Assembly: GCA_963708855.1 (NCBI GenBank)
Contig: CAVPUM010000005.1
Coordinates: 1 to 64,000, forward strand
Length of the DNA: 64,000 nt
Reading direction: 5' to 3'
From: CAIWHR01 sp963708855
GTDB taxonomy: Bacteria > Pseudomonadota > Gammaproteobacteria > Burkholderiales > Casimicrobiaceae
Shown: piece after piece, positions 62,541 through 64,000 of the stretch
How positions within the stretch are numbered: the first letter of the stretch is position 1
Layout: every line of letters starts with the position of its first letter
The notes under the pieces: generated by a model
Seen by the model: the letters and a program-made list of their open reading frames with translations, nothing else
What the model was told of the DNA's origin: nothing
Database searches by the model: none
Made by a program: the position numbers and the translations under genes

Positions 62541-64000
62541 TCAGCGGACGAAGAACAGCAGGGCCAGCAACGTGCAGAAGCTGTAGGTCAGGTAGACCGA
62601 AATCCGGCCCTGCTGGATAAGCCCCGCGATCCGGCCGAGGAACTCCGCGCCCTTCGCAATCGGCAGGTAGAGCCCGCGCCAGAAGTGATCGTCGACCTTG
62701 ACCGAGTAGCGCGGCGCCGCATCGAACGGTGACGGCAGGTGGCGCTCCATCCGGAAGAACGGCTCGAAGATCTGGCGTATCGGCTGGCCGAAGCCCTCGG
62801 CGGTGTCCTGCATCCGCGGCGTCTGCAGCGGAAAACCGCAGTCCCACGGCGGAGCGCGGCGAACGCGCCCATGGTAGAGCCGGTGGACGATCTGGATCGT
62901 CAGCAGCACCGCGCCGACGATCACCGCCAGAACGATCAGCGGGCTGTAGCTCGACCGGGCTGCATCGATCGGGGCGAGCAGCAGCCAGTTGTCGGCGATC
63001 TGGTGCGTCGCTTTCGAGCCGATCAGCAGGACGTTGACCGGGTCGATGAGCACGATCACATTGACCGGGAGGATGCCGAGCAGCACGCAGCCGGCCGCGA
63101 GCCAGACGAGCGCAGCCCGCTCGAACGGGCCCGCGTCCTTCGCATAGGCGAGGTTCGCCTCGCGCGGCCGCCCGAGGAAGATGATGCCGAAGAACTTGAC
63201 CATGACGTAGGCGGCCAGCGCAGCGGACAGGACGAGCGCGGCTGCGGCCAGCGGAACCAGCATGTTGACGAACGACTGCGGCAGGCTCGGGGTGAACAGG
63301 AAGGCCTGCAGCAGCAGCCATTCCGAGACGAACCCGTTGAGCGGAGGAATGCCCGCGGCGGCCAGCACGCCGACGAGCGCGAGCCACGCCACCCAGGGCA
63401 TGCGGTGGATGAGGCCGCCGAGCTTGCCGAGGCTTCTCTCCTTGGTCGCGTGCAACACGGAGCCGGTGGCGAGAAACAGCAGGCTCTTGAAGAGCGCGTG
63501 GTTGAGGCAGTGGTAGAGCACCGCGGTGAGCGTGATCGCGGCGAGCAGGGTCTTGCCGTAGGCCTTGAACAGGATCGCCAGGCCTATGCCCGCGACGATG
63601 ATGCCGATGTTCTCGATCGATGAATATGCGAGCAGCCGCTTCATGTCCGATTGCACCGCGGCGAAAACGACGCCGAACAACGCGGTCGCGAGACCCAGCG
63701 CGAGCGCGAACACGCCCCACCACCAGAGCTGGGCATGGAGCAGATCGAATGCCACGCGCAGCAAGCCGTAGATCGCCGTCTTCAGCATCACGCCGCTCAT
63801 CAGCGCCGAAACCGGCGACGGGGCTGCCGGGTGCGCCTCCGGCAGCCAGATGTGCAGCGGCAGCAGGCCCGCCTTGGCGCCGAAGCCCGCGAGCGCCAGG
63901 AAGAAGGCGGCGGTGGGCCACGCTCCGGTCAGCGCAAGGGAACGCATCGAGTCGAACGTGTAGTCGCCGCTGCCGCCTTGCAGCACCCCGAAGCACAGCA
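62541..64000 (-). CDS. HyfB-like proton-translocating membrane subunit (NuoL-related), partial
   Basis: The last 485 residues of a gene whose start lies beyond the right edge. LLPLHIWLPEAHPAAPSPVS, then ALMSGVMLKTAIYGLLRV is the antiporter-like signature; SDMKRLLAYSSIENIGIIVAG has the conserved Lys. The C-terminal WDCGFPLQTPRMQDTAEGF motif is specific to HyfB-type proteins. Membrane segments continue to the final LALLFFVR. First gene in the visible part of the operon. Confidence 0.9.
   Translation of the reverse strand, partial: LCFGVLQGGSGDYTFDSMRSLALTGAWPTAAFFLALAGFGAKAGLLPLHIWLPEAHPAAPSPVSALMSGVMLKTAIYGLLRVAFDLLHAQLWWWGVFALALGLATALFGVVFAAVQSDMKRLLAYSSIENIGIIVAGIGLAILFKAYGKTLLAAITLTAVLYHCLNHALFKSLLFLATGSVLHATKERSLGKLGGLIHRMPWVAWLALVGVLAAAGIPPLNGFVSEWLLLQAFLFTPSLPQSFVNMLVPLAAAALVLSAALAAYVMVKFFGIIFLGRPREANLAYAKDAGPFERAALVWLAAGCVLLGILPVNVIVLIDPVNVLLIGSKATHQIADNWLLLAPIDAARSSYSPLIVLAVIVGAVLLTIQIVHRLYHGRVRRAPPWDCGFPLQTPRMQDTAEGFGQPIRQIFEPFFRMERHLPSPFDAAPRYSVKVDDHFWRGLYLPIAKGAEFLGRIAGLIQQGRISVYLTYSFCTLLALLFFVR

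Overview
The window is GC-rich and reads as one contiguous piece of a betaproteobacterial chromosome, most likely Burkholderiales. The reasons are an orphan Bug-type (TctC-like) solute receptor, Hda, an ssb-MFS-uvrA block, a ugp operon with ugpQ and glpK, and the dut-coaBC / radC / rpmB-rpmG neighbourhood typical of Proteobacteria. I saw no transposase, CRISPR array, tRNA or rRNA. More than forty reading-frame breaks occur, many in genes that must be functional (sucC, sucD, uvrA, purM, coaBC, dut, radC). Several resolve to one extra G or C next to an identical base, so I treat them as sequence errors and give whole-gene spans.

Layout. 1-2.0 kb: end of a tungsten aldehyde oxidoreductase gene, its likely FAD subunit and a MoaD-like protein. 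2.0-7.6 kb: orphan Bug receptor and a two-gene RND efflux system. 7.7-16.2 kb: glycerol-3-phosphate/glycerophosphodiester uptake and use (ugpC, ugpE, ugpA, ugpB, ugpQ, glpK), with a MarR regulator and an MFS transporter between ugpQ and glpK. 16.4-21 kb: DUF2889 protein, sucC-sucD, a PP2C phosphatase and an FHA-domain protein. 21.2-22.5 kb: two tandem type IV pilin genes, the first behind a sigma-54 promoter with an IHF-like site. 22.6-28.1 kb: dut, coaBC and radC, with a 3-kb TPR/GT41 glycosyltransferase module between coaBC and radC, bounded by imperfect 45-bp direct repeats.

28.2-41.4 kb: a surface-glycan cluster lying between radC and rpmB. It encodes a GT39-like membrane transferase, RfbF, RfbG, RfbH (CDP-3,6-dideoxyhexulose synthesis), a NeuB-like synthase, a sugar dehydratase/reductase, a C-methyltransferase-like protein, a GtrB-like GT2, a YerE-like thiamine-diphosphate enzyme, an FkbM methyltransferase and GtrA. 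Together they suggest a CDP-linked branched-chain dideoxy sugar. rfbF has its own sigma-54 promoter, almost identical to the pilA one. 41.5-57.3 kb is housekeeping: rpmB-rpmG, a desaturase, an MscS channel, rsmB, DUF3108, purN, purM, hda, a Nudix protein, mnmA, ssb, MFS, uvrA and GNAT.

57.3-64 kb (continuing past the right edge): a minus-strand operon for a six-subunit membrane complex of the hydrogenase-4/formate-hydrogenlyase type (HyfB, C, E, F, G, I-like). The large subunit lacks the cysteines that bind the NiFe centre, while the small subunit keeps its iron-sulfur cysteines. It is therefore probably an energy-converting hydrogenase-related (Ehr) complex and not a hydrogenase. This operon and the glycan cluster are the two most interesting systems in the window.
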